Assembly (NCBI GenBank): GCA_963971575.1 | Contig: OZ020622.1 | Coordinates: 12,624,279 to 12,688,278, forward strand | Direction: 5' to 3' | DNA length: 64,000 nucleotides | Origin: Liopterus haemorrhoidalis | Taxonomy: Eukaryota > Arthropoda > Insecta > Coleoptera > Dytiscidae | Notes under the pieces: model-generated | Told to the model about the DNA's origin: nothing | The model's database searches: none | Seen by the model: only the letters and a program-made list of their open reading frames with translations | Shown here: in pieces, positions 20,398 to 31,338 of the stretch | Layout of the letters: each line of letters begins with the position of its first letter | How positions within the stretch are numbered: position 1 is the first letter of the stretch | Program-made: the position numbers and the translations under genes

Positions 20398-20655
20398 GTT
20401 TTCACCGCAATAGTTAGAGAAACGTGTCAGGTCGTTTTGTAACCGGTGTCAGTCATCAAGAGTGGAAATATTGAGAAAAATCTTTAAGTCATCGGCGTAT
20501 ATAAGTATGTCGCAGTAATTAAAACAAGGCATATTATTGATATAGATTATAAATAATAGTGAGCCCAGGTATGATCCTTGAGGAACTCCAGAGGTTGTTA
20601 GATAGAATTTTGATTGTAAGCCATTGACTGTGACCGCCTGTGACTGTTTTTAATA
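20398..20655 (-). pseudogene. LINE reverse transcriptase core fragment
   Basis: Minus strand (no ATG) reads VTVNGLQSKFYLTTSGVPQG, SYLGSLLFIIYINNMP, then CDILIYADDLKIF, a stop, and NDLTRFSNYCGE. SGVPQGS is RT motif 4 and YADD is the catalytic box (motif 5) of jockey/CR1-type LINE reverse transcriptases. The fragment is flanked by unrelated sequence and has at least one stop after the YADD box. Confidence 0.85.
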
Positions 20656-21599
20656 TAAGAACAAATCCATCGCAATAACAAAGAGGAAGGTACTGATACC
20701 AATTTCTCAATTTTAAATTTTGTGTGACAAATCACGTTTTAAATGTTACCGCCTCATATTACTAAAAAATTGATGTGAAGTGTGAATTTTCACACATTTC
20801 AGGGTTTTGCAGGTATTTAATAACTTAATGATGATTATTTGGGATGCCAAAACAAATTTTGTCAAAATATTATTTTATGAATTTTAATTCGAATGCCTAA
20901 TACCATTATTTAAGTTTCTAAATATGTGCAGTATTTTTTTACATAGCAAGGTTCATTAAGTTTTTGAAAATTGCGCCTATAGCTTCTATTGGTTGCTTAA
21001 ATTATTAGCCCCGCCCTCTGATTTGGTATACATCAAACAGAATTAAATTATAATTTCAACACTTCCCACTGATTATTAAATTTACGCTTTTAAAAATTAA
21101 ATGCAACATTTACCAAAATATAACTAGAATTTTGACAAAATAATTTAAACAAAAGAAAACTGCAAAAAAAACAAAAAAATTAAAATTGACAGGATTCGAA
21201 CTCCAGTTTGCAAGTTACCTGTTTGACAAATTAGAAAACCAATGACAAAACGCTATGAGCGCTGACGTATCAACTTGGTTACATAGCGAATTAAATATTT
21301 AACATATTTTGGTTAAAAACACAAAAAATGCATTATTTTCCGAAAACATAATCTGATCAAAAATTCCTGTTGTACTATTCCGGTTCACACCAATATACAT
21401 TACTGAGAATTTTTAGTTTAAACCATGTGGGTTACAGGTGTGGGACAAAAATTTTTTTGCACAATTTTGACAAAAATCGCATCAAAATAATTTATTTTGC
21501 AAAAATAAAATTTTGATCGTTAATCCACGTACTAAGGGCTTTCATTTGATACCCTACTCAGAATTTAAAAAAAAATATTTTTTTTTTTCGGTGAGCACA
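20656..21599. other. spacer with a dispersed palindrome and a tRNA-like motif
   Basis: 20763-20800 carries TTGATGTGAAGTGTGAATTT followed by TCACACA, the same palindromic motif as at 55044 and 55237. Minus strand 21270-21183 ends with GGAGTTCGAATCCTGTC, a tRNA B-box followed by a T-rich tail, possibly a decayed SINE. No protein-coding gene seen. Confidence 0.4.
21183..21270 (-). mobile_element. possible decayed tRNA-derived SINE
   Basis: Reversed sequence has B-box GAGTTCGAATCC (21187-21198) and upstream a poor A-box candidate near GTCATTGGTTTTCT. No pairing acceptor stem. Low confidence. Confidence 0.3.
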
Positions 21600-21733
21600 T
21601 ATTTGTTTATATTTTTAGGGGGATATGTTTTTTAGATGTTTTAGTAATTTTCCTATATGCGGGTCAAAAAGTTGTACAGGCATGCCAAATTTCAACTCTC
21701 TAGGTTTAGCCGTTTGGCTAAAATTTTTACCGA

Positions 21734-21791
<58 letters not shown>

Positions 21792-21840
21792 GACAAAATG
21801 CCGGTATAAGGGTTTTTTGGTCATACCTACAAAACCCTAA
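21600..21840. mobile_element. GACA-microsatellite interspersed element
   Basis: CCTATATGCGGGTCAAAAAG, TACAGGCATGCCAAATTTCA and a pure (GACA)n run (21735-21790, about 14 repeats) are followed by CGACAAAATGCCGGTATAAG and GGTTTTTTGGTCATACCTAC. Reversed, the core is (TGTC)n, so it is another GTCY-type element, distinct in flanks from the family at 3271. A degenerate relative is at 16815-17012. Reading frames across it encode only repeats. Confidence 0.7.
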
Positions 21841-22814
21841 AAAGGCGGAATTATTGTCTTTCCAGGGTCTGGGTACGGAATTTTTGTTTAACCGTAACCT
21901 AGTCCCACTACCGGCGTTCTTGATTATCGTGAACATGAATAAAAGTAAAGTTTATGTAGTGCTTTAAAAAAAAAAAAAAAACAGATGTTTTCCTGTTGGA
22001 AGTGAATTTTTAATGTAACAGCAAATTCCCTTATGTCCAACTCAAATTCACAATCCTCTTTTCAGTTAAACATTGTCTAGTTAAATATTACATTAGATTT
22101 AGTATTTATATTTTAGTCCTCTAATACTGTAATATCCACTCCAAATATAACAATTAAACACATACCCAACAGTAAAATGTGGTAAAATTTAAGTCAAAAC
22201 AATGGGACAAATTTTAAAAGCAATAGGTTCATTGCAACATTGAGTTTTCCGTTATGGGGTCGTTAACTACGTTATGGTCTTACATGGGATTTCGTGTTGA
22301 ACCAGACCGACAGTAATCTTGACACAAGGGACTGAGGAATCGCCCCTGTTTTACGACGTTAAAATAACCTTTTATAGTGTAATACTTGGAAGTGACGCAA
22401 TGATCGTATCTTCACTAGGACTTTACGAAAATTTCTTATCACTTTCCTGTTCTCTTCGTAAACGTTAATTTATGTTATCAAATGTAAGATTAAATTAAGT
22501 GTTTGTGTATTTTCTTAAATGTTTGAATTTATTTTGAAATCTCTAAATTAGAAACACTACTGGAGATTAACAATTAGAGTAAATAATTGTCTTGTCTAAA
22601 ATTAGTCCACACCAGCGTTTTTCAAATTATGTGCATTGCAGTTTAGGGTACTACGGAGCATTTGATAAATGATAGGCGTTTGAATTTCCCGCTCACTATA
22701 TTTATTTTATATGTGCGTTCTTTATCTTGAATCCACGTCAGCAATTCAGTACCGTTTGCACTCCATAATGAGTATGTACACTGCTATGCTGTACTCTTTT
22801 TCAAGCCCCAGTGT
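21841..22814. other. spacer, possible retroposed segment ending in poly-A
   Basis: 21841-21980 ends AATAAAAGTAAAG...CTTTAAAAAAAAAAAAAAAA, that is, an AATAAA signal 20 bases before a 15-A run, as in a retroposed transcript. I do not recognise the preceding 100 bases. The rest (to 22814) shows nothing. Confidence 0.35.
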
Positions 22815-23830
22815 TTTGTTTTGTCAGAACTAAGTCAAGTATTATCTTGACGGACTCGCTGAACGCTCTCAGTAGTATCCAAGATCTAGAACCAGTGCAT
22901 CCTCTTGTACTAAAGATTGCTACTCCACAATCTGAATACTCAGAATATCTACTTTACGCTAACGGTTGGGTAGATCTGTTTTGAATACCGGGACATGTTA
23001 GTATTAAAGGTAACGAAGCAGCTGATTGAACACTTCACTCAATAAGTCTCCGGTTTGACATATATATGGCAACACTGTTGACAAACCCATATGATTTCTG
23101 GATAGTACCAACCTTCAAACGATACGTGTGAAAATTTCATGTCATTCTGACAATTAGTTTAGATGTTACAGTGGTTTTAGTGACTCCAGTTTTGTAATTT
23201 TCAAAAGAATGGATAAAAAAGAATTTCGTGTGTTGATTAAACATTGTTTTTTGATGGGAAAAAAATACTGTTGAAACCAAACAGTGGCTTGATAAGCGTT
23301 ATAGATACTGCACCAGGCAAATCAACTATTACTTATTGGTATGCTGAGTTTAAGTTAATTAATTTAAATTTTTTTAATTTTAAGAGCGGTGGAATGAATG
23401 TATCACCCTTGAAGGAGAGTATATATATAAAATCGAATTTCTAAAAAAAAATGTTTTAGTAAGACTTATTGAGTGACGTGGTACCTACAAAATCTGCCTC
23501 CCACAAACCTATGAGTTTCATACTTCTAGATGACGCAAAGAGTCATGTGAAACATCTTGTGTTAGCCAAATGGCAATATGATTGGAACAACATACAAAAT
23601 GAGCAATAGTTGAGACAGAAAAGAGGAGACCATGAGGTTCTATCTTCAGGATTAACCACAGGGAGGAATCCAACATCACACGCCTTCGTATAGACCACTG
23701 TTGGTGGACCCATGGACACTTCCTTTGAGGTAAAGAGCCAAAGAGCCTGCTACTTGCGAGACGTGTAACATAGATTTGTGATACAGCGAAAAGAAATTTC
23801 AAGCAACATGGAAAATTAATTGTTAAAATG
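22815..23830 (+). pseudogene. LINE RNase H and C-terminal region, split by a mariner
   Basis: The first part (22815-23033) reads LTDSLNALSSIQ, HPLVLKIATPQ and IPGHVSIKGNEAAD, i.e. the RNase H domain with the TDS catalytic Asp and the closing GNE.AD motif found in I/R1/LOA-type LINEs. After a nested mariner (23034-23477) the frame resumes as FILLDDAKSHVKHLVLAKWQ and WNNIQNEQ to about 23830. The same family, less broken, is at 36337-36861 (LDDAKSHLKHLVLDMWQHEW). Stops and frameshifts in both parts. Confidence 0.75.
23034..23477 (+). mobile_element. mariner element, internally deleted, nested in a LINE
   Basis: Left terminus TCACTCAATAAGTCTCCGGT, right terminus AAGACTTATTGAGTGA. The leader is followed at about 23210 by a start of the mariner type (MDKKEFRVLIKH), the remnant KQWLDKRY and STITYWYAEFK, an HTH. 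It then jumps to a 3' segment GGTGGAATGAATGTATCACC. The catalytic domain is gone. A relative of its 3' end is at 63832-64000 on the minus strand. Confidence 0.8.
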
Positions 23831-23872
23831 CTAAAGGCGAGACGTAAGGAACAGTTGAAGAAAAGTAATTTT

Positions 23873-23995
23873 GTCGGCCTTGGTAGCGTATAAGTAGCGT
23901 TCCTGCTTCACGAACCAAAGATCCCGAATTCTAATCCTGGTCAGGATATGAGCCACAAGGGACCATTAGTCCTGTTTAAAAATTGCAAGCAAAAG
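23873..23995 (+). mobile_element. tRNA-derived SINE
   Basis: GGCCTTGGTAGCGTATAAGT gives the A-box region and GAATTCTAATCCTGGTCAGG a degenerate B box. The overall layout matches the SINE head at 5423. It ends in an A-rich stretch near 23995. Confidence 0.55.
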
Positions 23996-24214
23996 AAAAA
24001 TAATTGCTAAGAGATTGGAAAATTTCTTTGAAATGGCTAGAAAAAAAAATTTGCAAGACCCACAAAGATTTCTCAAATCAGACAAATTACTACTCCAAAA
24101 ACTATTTAGATCTATTGTTAACTGCTCTTTCTAATTTTTGTGCAGTCCCATTGGTACAGATATGTTACCAATCTATCTATATCAACTATATTTATCTATA
24201 TTTCCTATCAATAT

Positions 24215-25075
24215 TTAATGCCGCATCGGAGAGCGTTTTAAAAAAAACTAAATGGGACAGATCGAGGCTTAAACATAAATAGAGATCGTCTAAACTATTT
24301 ACGTTTGGCCGACGATATTATTTTAATTACTGACGACTTAGGAAAAATGGACCAAATGATGGAAGAATTAAATAGTGAAGCCGAGGATATAGGACTCCAA
24401 ATCAACATAAAAAAGACCAGAGTAATGACAAATTTAGTGCTGAGTGGTAGTTTGTCAATCGCGGATAGACCCATTGATCAAGTTTGTCACTACAAATACC
24501 TGGGACACGAAATCACTATCGACCGGGACAACCAAACTATAGAGATAAGAATTGGTTTGAGATGGGCAGTCTTTGGAAATCTGAGGCACATTTTAAAAGA
24601 TGATTTCCCCATCTGCCTCAAGAGAAAGTTATTTGATCAATGTGTCTTACCAGTCTTCACCTATGGTGCTGAGACTCTCACCATCACGCGAAAATCTGCG
24701 GAAAAATTACGAGTTGCTCAAAGATCGATGGATGATTGGCATTGGCGATGGTCAAAGGCGATGATTGGCATTACACTTTTAGATCGATAAATTTGTGGAT
24801 CAGACAGCAAACAAAATTTTGTGATATAATTAAAAGAATTTTACGTCTGAAGTGGCAGTGGGCAGGCCATGTTGCTAGAGTAAATGATGATAGATGGACC
24901 AGGAGTATACTGGAATGGCGACCTAGATACAGTACAAGGAACAGAAGCAGACCGTTAGACGGATAACATCAAGACTAGTCGGTAACTGGACACAGGACAG
25001 AGAGCCGTGGAGATGCAAAGGGTAAGCCTATGTTCAGCAGTGGACGTCAATGACTGATAAATGATGAAGATGATG
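24215..25075 (+). pseudogene. RTE-like LINE, RT palm to 3' end
   Basis: A reading frame of about 160 codons (24305-24790) starts in the catalytic box LADDIILI. It continues LNSEAEDIGLQINIKKTRVM, CHYKYLGHEI, CVLPVFTYGAETLTITRK, then a short duplication or frameshift at about 24745 and, in another frame, LKWQWAGHVARVNDDRWTRS and LEWRPR. These motifs are the thumb and C-terminal region of RTE-clade reverse transcriptases. The 3' end is GTTCAGCAGTGGACGTCAAT followed by GATGATGATG, the simple-repeat tail usual for RTE. 5' truncated; endonuclease missing. Confidence 0.85.
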
Positions 25076-26094
25076 ATGATATCACCATCCAATATCATCA
25101 TCCTATATCATTATCCTATATAATCATCCTAGTGATAGGATGAAAGTGCAGACTGGGAAATAATCCTTGAAAAACGCCGAGACCCGAAAAAAGTAGTAAT
25201 GATGATGAAGACCCAGAACAGTAGACCAACAATTTCTTTTCATTGATGTGATAATTTCTACCTCACCAATAAATTATCTCTTTTCCTATCCTTTACACCG
25301 TTTAACATTTCCTGTCAGTTATAATATGAATCATCTTCGCGTTAATAATATACATATGTATATATTCGAGATTTTTTTCGAATATTTAAAATTTCTGTGC
25401 TGTCAAATGTTGTTGCGTATCCTTGGCATATTTAACCCGTGAACTCAGGCGTACCGACAGTATCTTTCACTTCCATGCACTTCCTTCCAAACAACCCCTA
25501 CGCATATAAATCATTACTACACTTATCCTACACACACACATCTACATTATTCATCTCTACACTGACATATTTATTTCACATCTCACACTTCCGTGCCTTC
25601 TATTTCACCCTGTTCTTCCATGTTCGAAGTATTTATGTATTTGTTATGTATGTATTTAAAATACATATGGATAGGTATGTAGGCTTTAGGTGTATACGTG
25701 GGAAAATGCGTGTGAAAGAGTGTTCGTGTACATAAGGTTTGTCCGTCGAATTATCCAGGTTATAAGTGGGTTGTGTGTGGGTATTTTCATTAACCAATGA
25801 CGTTCAATGAGGTTTCAAATAACAATTTTCGAATCATTAATTTGTAAATAGAATTTATTGGTGTAGCTGTTGCCTCTCGTTGATACATATTGAAATATTA
25901 GAGATATTTGAAATATAAATAAAACACTTGTTATAAGTTCCACTTAACATTTTGTAAAATATCTGATACATGTATTTCGGCTGTTGGATCATTTTCAAGT
26001 GTTCAGTTAAAATTCATAAAAATCGAATCAGCAATTATCGAATGAAAAGTACACAAAGCGACGGAGAGACAGACAGAGAGCCGTTACCTTATAT
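25076..26094. other. spacer after RTE tail
   Basis: 25081-25140 has three imperfect ATATCATCATCC units probably slipped from the RTE tail. A 98-codon frame at 25439-25735 is rich in Ser, Thr, His and Phe and resembles nothing known to me. 26097-26114 is an (ATA)n run. Confidence 0.4.
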
Positions 26095-26116
26095 ATAATA
26101 ATAATAATAATAATTT

Positions 26117-28016
26117 TTAATATATAAGGTACACAGTTTTAAAAAACAGTCTAAACCCAGTTCTCTGGGTATAATAACTACGATATATAAAACTATAGTC
26201 CAAAACAATATGACAAATGAAGCAGAGAACTGGGTTATGAACCACTCTTGTTACAAGAGGATTCAAAATAGAATCACGACAACGAAAACGGAATACTGGA
26301 GAAGATGAAGAAATAAAAAGAAGAATGGATGTAGAAAAGATCTTAACAAGCATAGAAGAAAAGATACTCATCTGGTACCATGTTAGGACAGTGTGGCGCC
26401 CGCTCCCGGCCCAGGTAGGGTAGGAGTACACGACGACACACAAGGGTTGACTCTGAAAGTCAAAAATATATAAAAGCGCGGTGCGCAGACGGGATAATTT
26501 ATTATTATAAAAAAAAAATAAGGTCAGGTTCTTGGTGCAAATGCGTTGCCAATAAAATTGAATAAAAGAGAGAAAAGGTTTTGGGGATCGCTAATATGTT
26601 GGGGAAATTTACAGTGAAAAAATTAATAATGATAGGTGGTGCAGGGTTGCTAGAAATAATAATATGAAAAATTATTATCAAAAAAAAATAGTTGAATGAA
26701 AAACTTAATCAAAAAAAATACTTAAACAAAAAAATAATTTGTAGAAAAAAAATTTAAATAATTATAACTGTTGCGGACTGCAACAATTAATAGCGGTAAG
26801 CGCGGCGGTGAATACGGTCGGTTACACTGTAAATTAATCCCAGAACAAATTCATAAAAAATCGTGATTCTAAATTTAGAGAAATATTTATATCAAAATCT
26901 ACAAAAAAAACGATGAATTTAAATAATTTCTCAACGCAAAATGTTGAGAAATGGGTACAGATCTACTAGTGAATTTAAAACAAATATATTTGACTAAATT
27001 TAACAAATAAAAAATTATTTAAACAGCGAACAACAGGTACAAACGGTAAAACACGCGTTCGTTCTGATTTGGAGCGACAGGTGACGTCACTCAATAAAAA
27101 ATTTGAAATTAATTTAAAATAGACTGTTTTAACTAAAATTTAGGAAATTAATAACAAACTTTCTCTCGGGTCTTACAAAAATGCAGTAATTAATAAATTA
27201 CTGCCCCAATAACGGAATTTAAGCACAAAATAAATCTGGAGGGAAAACTTCAGAAAAATAGTGTTAACAAAATATAAATTTAATAATTAATATACCCTTA
27301 TATATATTAATTAACAATTAACACAATTCAGGGGATCCTGATTAAATTTAACTGATTTTAAACTATAACACGAATATAAAATCAAAACCACGTCTTCTCA
27401 CCTTGATCGGAAAAATATTAATGAAATTAAAATATGGTTGCATTTTGGTCGCTTGCGCTGATCAAAATGAAATTAGTAACTGTAATACCAGCGGCTCTAA
27501 ACAAGTTATATTTAAATAAAATGTTTATTTAAATAAAATCAAAAATAAGTTTAAATAAATACGATAATATTGTAATATAGTACTGTATAATATTATAGAA
27601 AATATTATTGTAAAAGGAATATTATTCTGGTAATATATTGTAGGAATAAAATATATAGTGGTTCTAAATATGTTTTGTCTATAAAATGAATATTTATTTA
27701 AATTCGATAAAAATGGTAAAAATTATAATTAAATGGAAATAAAATATAATTTGGAATAAAATGAAAAATACAAGGTGATACGCCCTAAGCGGGCGCTTCA
27801 GAGAGCAAAGGAAGAAAAAGGATAGATAGAGTGACAGACTGGAGATCAGTAGGATGAAGAAAGAGAGATAGATCAAGAAGGATGTGGCGGGATGAAGTAG
27901 ATGAGGCCATAGAGAAGAGATACCTGAAAGGTAGAGAAGGGGAAGATAAAAATAACTGAAGAATCTGGCCGAGAGAGGAAAAACTGCGTTAGCCGTAGAA
28001 AACCCTAATTTATATA
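26117..28016 (+). pseudogene. RTE-type LINE C-terminus in two pieces around an insertion
   Basis: Piece 1 (26117-26392) reads ENWVMNHSCYKRIQNRITTT, then shifts to ILTSIEEKILIWYHV, the post-RT region with the E.R...WYGH-like motif. Piece 2 (27797-28016) reads IDRVTDWRSV, RSRRMWRDEVDEAIEKRYL and ends near KTLIY, the usual R.RR.WRD.V.EA...RGL C-terminus. The order and orientation fit one LINE copy split by 1.4 kb of other DNA. A mariner has inserted immediately after piece 2. Confidence 0.65.
26393..27796. mobile_element. unidentified 1.4-kb insertion in a LINE
   Basis: Lies between the two LINE pieces. Starts TGTGGCGCCCGCTCCCGGCC and ends CGCCCTAAGCGGGCGC; GCGCCCGCT (26396-26404) and AGCGGGCGC (27788-27796) are inverted copies. 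It contains TATAAAAGCGCGGTGCGCAG (26469-26488), a TATA-like box, and then AT-rich sequence with no significant reading frame on either strand. It could be a solo LTR, a non-autonomous DNA element or simply an unrelated repeat. Confidence 0.45.
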
Positions 28017-28089
28017 TACAAGATGTGTAAATTAAGTAACCGGACTGGAAACATAGCGTTTGATCTGCCAACATTTGAGACGCGGGACT

Positions 28090-28416
28090 AATAATAATAG
28101 TAATAATAATTTTATTTACTAGAGCCCATGACTCAATAGAAAATACATTAATTTACAACTACCGCAAAAAAAAAACTTAATAACTAAACTATCATATCAT
28201 ATCTAATTTTTAAACAAATAATAAACCTAAGAAAGTATGCTCAATTATACACTTGAAAATAACAATACATAATACCGTCATTAACGTTACATACACCCTC
28301 CGTCATTTTTCAGATAGTTCCTAAGCATACTTTCATACATATTAAAAGGTCTGCTTTTAATTTCGTTAGGCAAACCATTATATAGTACCAAGCCTCTGTC
28401 AAATACATTGCTCAAT
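28090..28416 (-). mobile_element. 5'-truncated LINE inserted in the mariner
   Basis: Minus strand reads SLSNVFDRGLVLYNGLPNEI then KSRPFNMYESMLRNYLKNDG and a stop, the GLPNEIK tail of LINE ORF2, followed by a 3' UTR and an (ATT)n tail abutting 28090. The 4-bp sequence GACT occurs on both sides (28086-28089 and 28417-28420). Comparison with the uninterrupted relative at 60430 supports the insertion point. Confidence 0.8.
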
Positions 28417-28539
28417 GACTTAGAGAGGCAGCAGGTGAACGTGTGATACGTCTTCAGTACGATTTTGAACTCGCTAGAGTAATTTTGTTTTCCGTAGCGA
28501 TTTTTTTCGCGAAACAATTTTTTCTAGTGCGTTCTAAAA

Positions 28540-29497
28540 ATGAGTGACATTCATTTCGAGCAACGGTGTGCTATCAGGTTTTGCTTCAGACTTCGGCACA
28601 GTGCAACGGAAACTTTTGCAAAACTTCAGAACGTCTACGGAGACAATGTTTTGTCAAGGACCCAGGTTTTTTGGTGATTTAAGGCATTTTCATAAGGAAG
28701 AGAGTTGATTGAAGATGAATCAGGCAGCGGAAGGCCAAAATGTCGACAGAATCCAGGATCTTGTGCGTTCAGATCGTCGGTTGACAGTCAGAATGATCGG
28801 GGAAGAGTTGATTTTGACTCACACTACCGTTCATCAGAGTTTGACCAATGAATTGGGGATAAAAAACCTGCGCAAAAATGGTTCCAAAAAACTATTCACA
28901 GGACCAAAAGACATCAAGAGGCAAAGATGCCTTGGTTTTTTGGAATCGATTGAAAATGATATTCATTTTCTGGAACGCGTAATTACTGGTGACGAGACTT
29001 GGGTGTTTGAGTACAACCCAGAAATCAAGCCCCAGAGCATGGAATGACACACTTCAAGCTCTCCAAAGCCCAAAAAGCAAGAATGAGCAAGTCGAAGATT
29101 AAATGCATTCTGATTTGCTTTTTTGATCAGAATGCCAGAGAATCGTCCACAAAGAGTTTGTGCCTCAAGGCAAAACGGTCAATCAACACTTTTACCGAGA
29201 GGTCCTTGATAAACTTCGAAAACGGATCATGCGTGTAAGACCAAACATCGAGAACAACTGGGTGTTGTATCACGACAATGCGCCTTGTCACACAGCAATT
29301 TTCATAAACGAGTTTTTGGTCACTAAAAAAATTCCTGTGACTCCTCAGTCTCCTTATTCGCCTGACTTGAGTATTGTGACTTTTTCCTCTTCCCAAGATT
29401 GAAAAATCACCTCAAGGGACGTCATTTTGGGACACTCGAAAACATTCAAACGTCCGTAACCGACCAGCTGAAAGCTATTCCAGTATCCGAGTTCTAG
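28540..29497 (+). pseudogene. mariner transposase, stops and frameshifts, all three Asp present
   Basis: Starts MSDIHFEQRCAIRFCFRL with HTH TETFAKLQNVYGDN. A TGA in place of Trp follows VFW, then shifted frames give VDRIQDLVRSDRRLTVRMIG and KDIKRQRCLGFLESI. The catalytic residues are in ITGDETWVF, LYHDNAPCH and, after a one-base shift, CDFFLFPRLK (34-residue spacing). The tail LENIQTSVTDQLKAIPVSEF ends at TAG 29495-29497. Family: mariner DD34D; function would be cut-and-paste transposition at TA. Dead here through at least three frame breaks. Confidence 0.85.
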
Positions 29498-29713
29498 CAC
29501 TGCTATGAGGATTGCAGGACCGTCTCCAGCGCTGTGTGGCTTCCCAAGGAAGTTATTTTGAGGGAGGCAATATTGAATTGTAATTCTATTCGAATAAAAA
29601 AAAAAATTAAAAATCAGTCCGGTTACTTAATTTACACACTTCGTATATAGAGAGAGAGGTAAAAGTAAAAAAGTATTTAGCAAGATCTTTTGGTTGGGAA
29701 GCCTTTGAACTAG

Positions 29714-30086
29714 CCCAGCAAACATTCAACTAACGGCCGAACTGCTGGCAAACTGCTTTTATGCTGGTAAATTACTGGCACCAAAAGTAAGTGCAACGCC
29801 AGTATTAATAATGTACTTCACATTTGTATTTCGCATTCCGCCTATACGAAGTACTTTACCAGCATTTTATAAGCACTCTTCTTCACTCATACTTTTTACT
29901 TAAAACCATCAGAAATAAATCTTGCAACTAATGCGATTATTTTGCACTTTACCGTTGCTGGGCCAGCAACTGATAAATCAATGGGCCAGTAACGGCCCCG
30001 GGGACACCGGGGTACTGGCCCATTACTTTCAATGCCGGGGAGTATGTGCTTTACCAGTACTGGCCCGTATAAAAATGTTTGCTGGG
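29714..30086. mobile_element. MITE with CCCAGCAAACATT termini
   Basis: Perfect 13-bp inverted ends CCCAGCAAACATT (29714-29726) and AATGTTTGCTGGG (30074-30086). The 373-bp interior has repeated forms of CTGGCAAACTGCT / TACTGGC and a GC-rich inverted repeat GGGCCAGTA...TACTGGCCC (29982-30020). No clear target duplication, so superfamily uncertain. Reading frames here are not genes. Confidence 0.75.
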
Positions 30087-30700
30087 AGCGTTGCTTTAGG
30101 TCCACTAAGAATCGTGGGCCACTAGATTCGTGAATCCGACACTGTGTCGATTGATGATTATCTTGGATGTGAAATTTTAAATTTAAAGTAAAACATTATA
30201 AATGGTATTGAAGGTTTTAACCACTATGCAGTTATTATTCACCCTATATTTACTGCATATTTCTTTGCATGTAGTGTTTTTGTTTCAGTGTGCGTGTTGA
30301 TAGGTAGAGTAGGGTATATTAAATTTTGGTTAAATTTTATTTTATACCTTTCCTCGTGCTAAAATGGAGTTTTCGTGAAAATATTTTGTATTAAGAATTT
30401 ATACATATGTCAGTGAAGTTTATGTGCATATTATGTAAGATCTGAATATTTTATACAAAATTTAAGAACGAAAAGGTCAGGAAATGTTGTAAAACTGATA
30501 ATTAAGGAAAGTAATACACAAAAGTTATGACGACATAAGGATGAAAGAGGAGTGAATGGTTAAGAAGGTTGTCTTCTTTGTGTCGTCACTTTGCACTTCA
30601 CTTACCTCCACTTACTCCACCGGGAGATTACTGATAATACATAAGAAATGTCACCTTTGGCTGTTTAATTTTAAATTTAATGTTAATATACTATATTAGT
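30087..30700. other. spacer, nothing recognised
   Basis: AT-rich without reading frames or repeats that I can identify. Confidence 0.4.
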
Positions 30701-30701
30701 A

Positions 30702-31338
30702 CGAGGGCTATTCGGAAAGTAACTTCCATTGTTGTTGCGTAGCGTGAGTAGTAGGTGGTAAAGTGCCGCCATTGTTATATCGGCGTGTGCAGTGGTTCAG
30801 TAAGCTTCCAGCTGTGCAATTGAGAGCGTCGTACTGCCGAGTATTATCAAAAACCTCAAAACATGAGTACCGTAATAGAAAATCCAGCCAAATGCACTAC
30901 AGTGAGACAAGCTAAGAAGCTCAGAATGATCTTCTGATATCTGATGTCGTGTTTTTGCATGACAACGCTCGACCTCACAGTGCTCGGCGAACACAAGACC
31001 TTTTGAGTAAGTTTCGATAGGTCACTTTTGACCATCTACCTTATAGCCCGGACTTGGCACAAAGTGATTTCCACCTATTCAACCACATGACGAACTGGCT
31101 TGGGTCCCAGCAATAACTAACAACGTACTTTGCTGATGATGAGGATCTTCAAAACGCTGTGACAGGTTGGCTACATTCCCAGGTGGCAGAGTTCTATGAA
31201 GAAGAAATTTCAAAGCTGGTTAAATGCTATGAGAAGTGCTTAAATTTAAATGGCGACTATGTGGAAAAATAAAAAAGTATGTAGTTTTAAGATGTATATA
31301 ATAAAATATTTCTCTCTCTGCTGGTGTAATAGCCCTCG
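30702..31338 (+). mobile_element. mariner element, internally deleted
   Basis: Ends CGAGGGCTATTCGGAAAGTA (left) and TAATAGCCCTCG (right), flanked by TA. 637 bp. The 5' leader is shared with the fragment at 32340-32526. The region encoding the N-terminus and first catalytic Asp is deleted. Confidence 0.88.
30943..31272 (+). pseudogene. mariner transposase, C-terminal third
   Basis: Reads DVVFLHDNARPHSARRTQDL, LLSKFR, a TAG (Trp expected), VTFDHLPYSPDLAQSDFHLF, NHMTNWLGSQQ, a TAA, and a C-terminus DDEDLQNAVTGWLHSQVAEF to a final TAA at 31270-31272. HDNA and QSD hold the second and third Asp, with 34 residues between. Two in-frame stops and no N-terminus. It has no ATG, so a start-based search misses it. 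Confidence 0.85.

Larger units (their letters stand above)
28019..29643 (+). mobile_element. mariner element, full length, with nested LINE
   Basis: Termini GTGTGTAAATTAAGTAACCG-type: left GTGTAAATTAAGTAACCGGA (28025), right the reverse complement (29615-29636), flanked by TA (28017-28018 and 29644-29645). Without the 327-bp LINE at 28090-28416 and its 4-bp duplication it is about 1.29 kb, the usual mariner length. A shorter relative is at 59425-60488. Confidence 0.92.

Noticed and set aside
21625..21936. Frames encoding DRQT or VCLS repeats
   Set aside because: Translation of a (GACA)n microsatellite only.
27694..28074. 126-codon minus-strand frame, hydrophobic
   Set aside because: Complement of purine-rich LINE codons that read WRDEVDEAIEKR on the plus strand, and it runs across the mariner boundary.
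29896..30125. Overlapping frames on both strands
   Set aside because: Fall entirely inside the MITE 29714-30086 and its edge; palindromic GC-rich sequence keeps both strands open.
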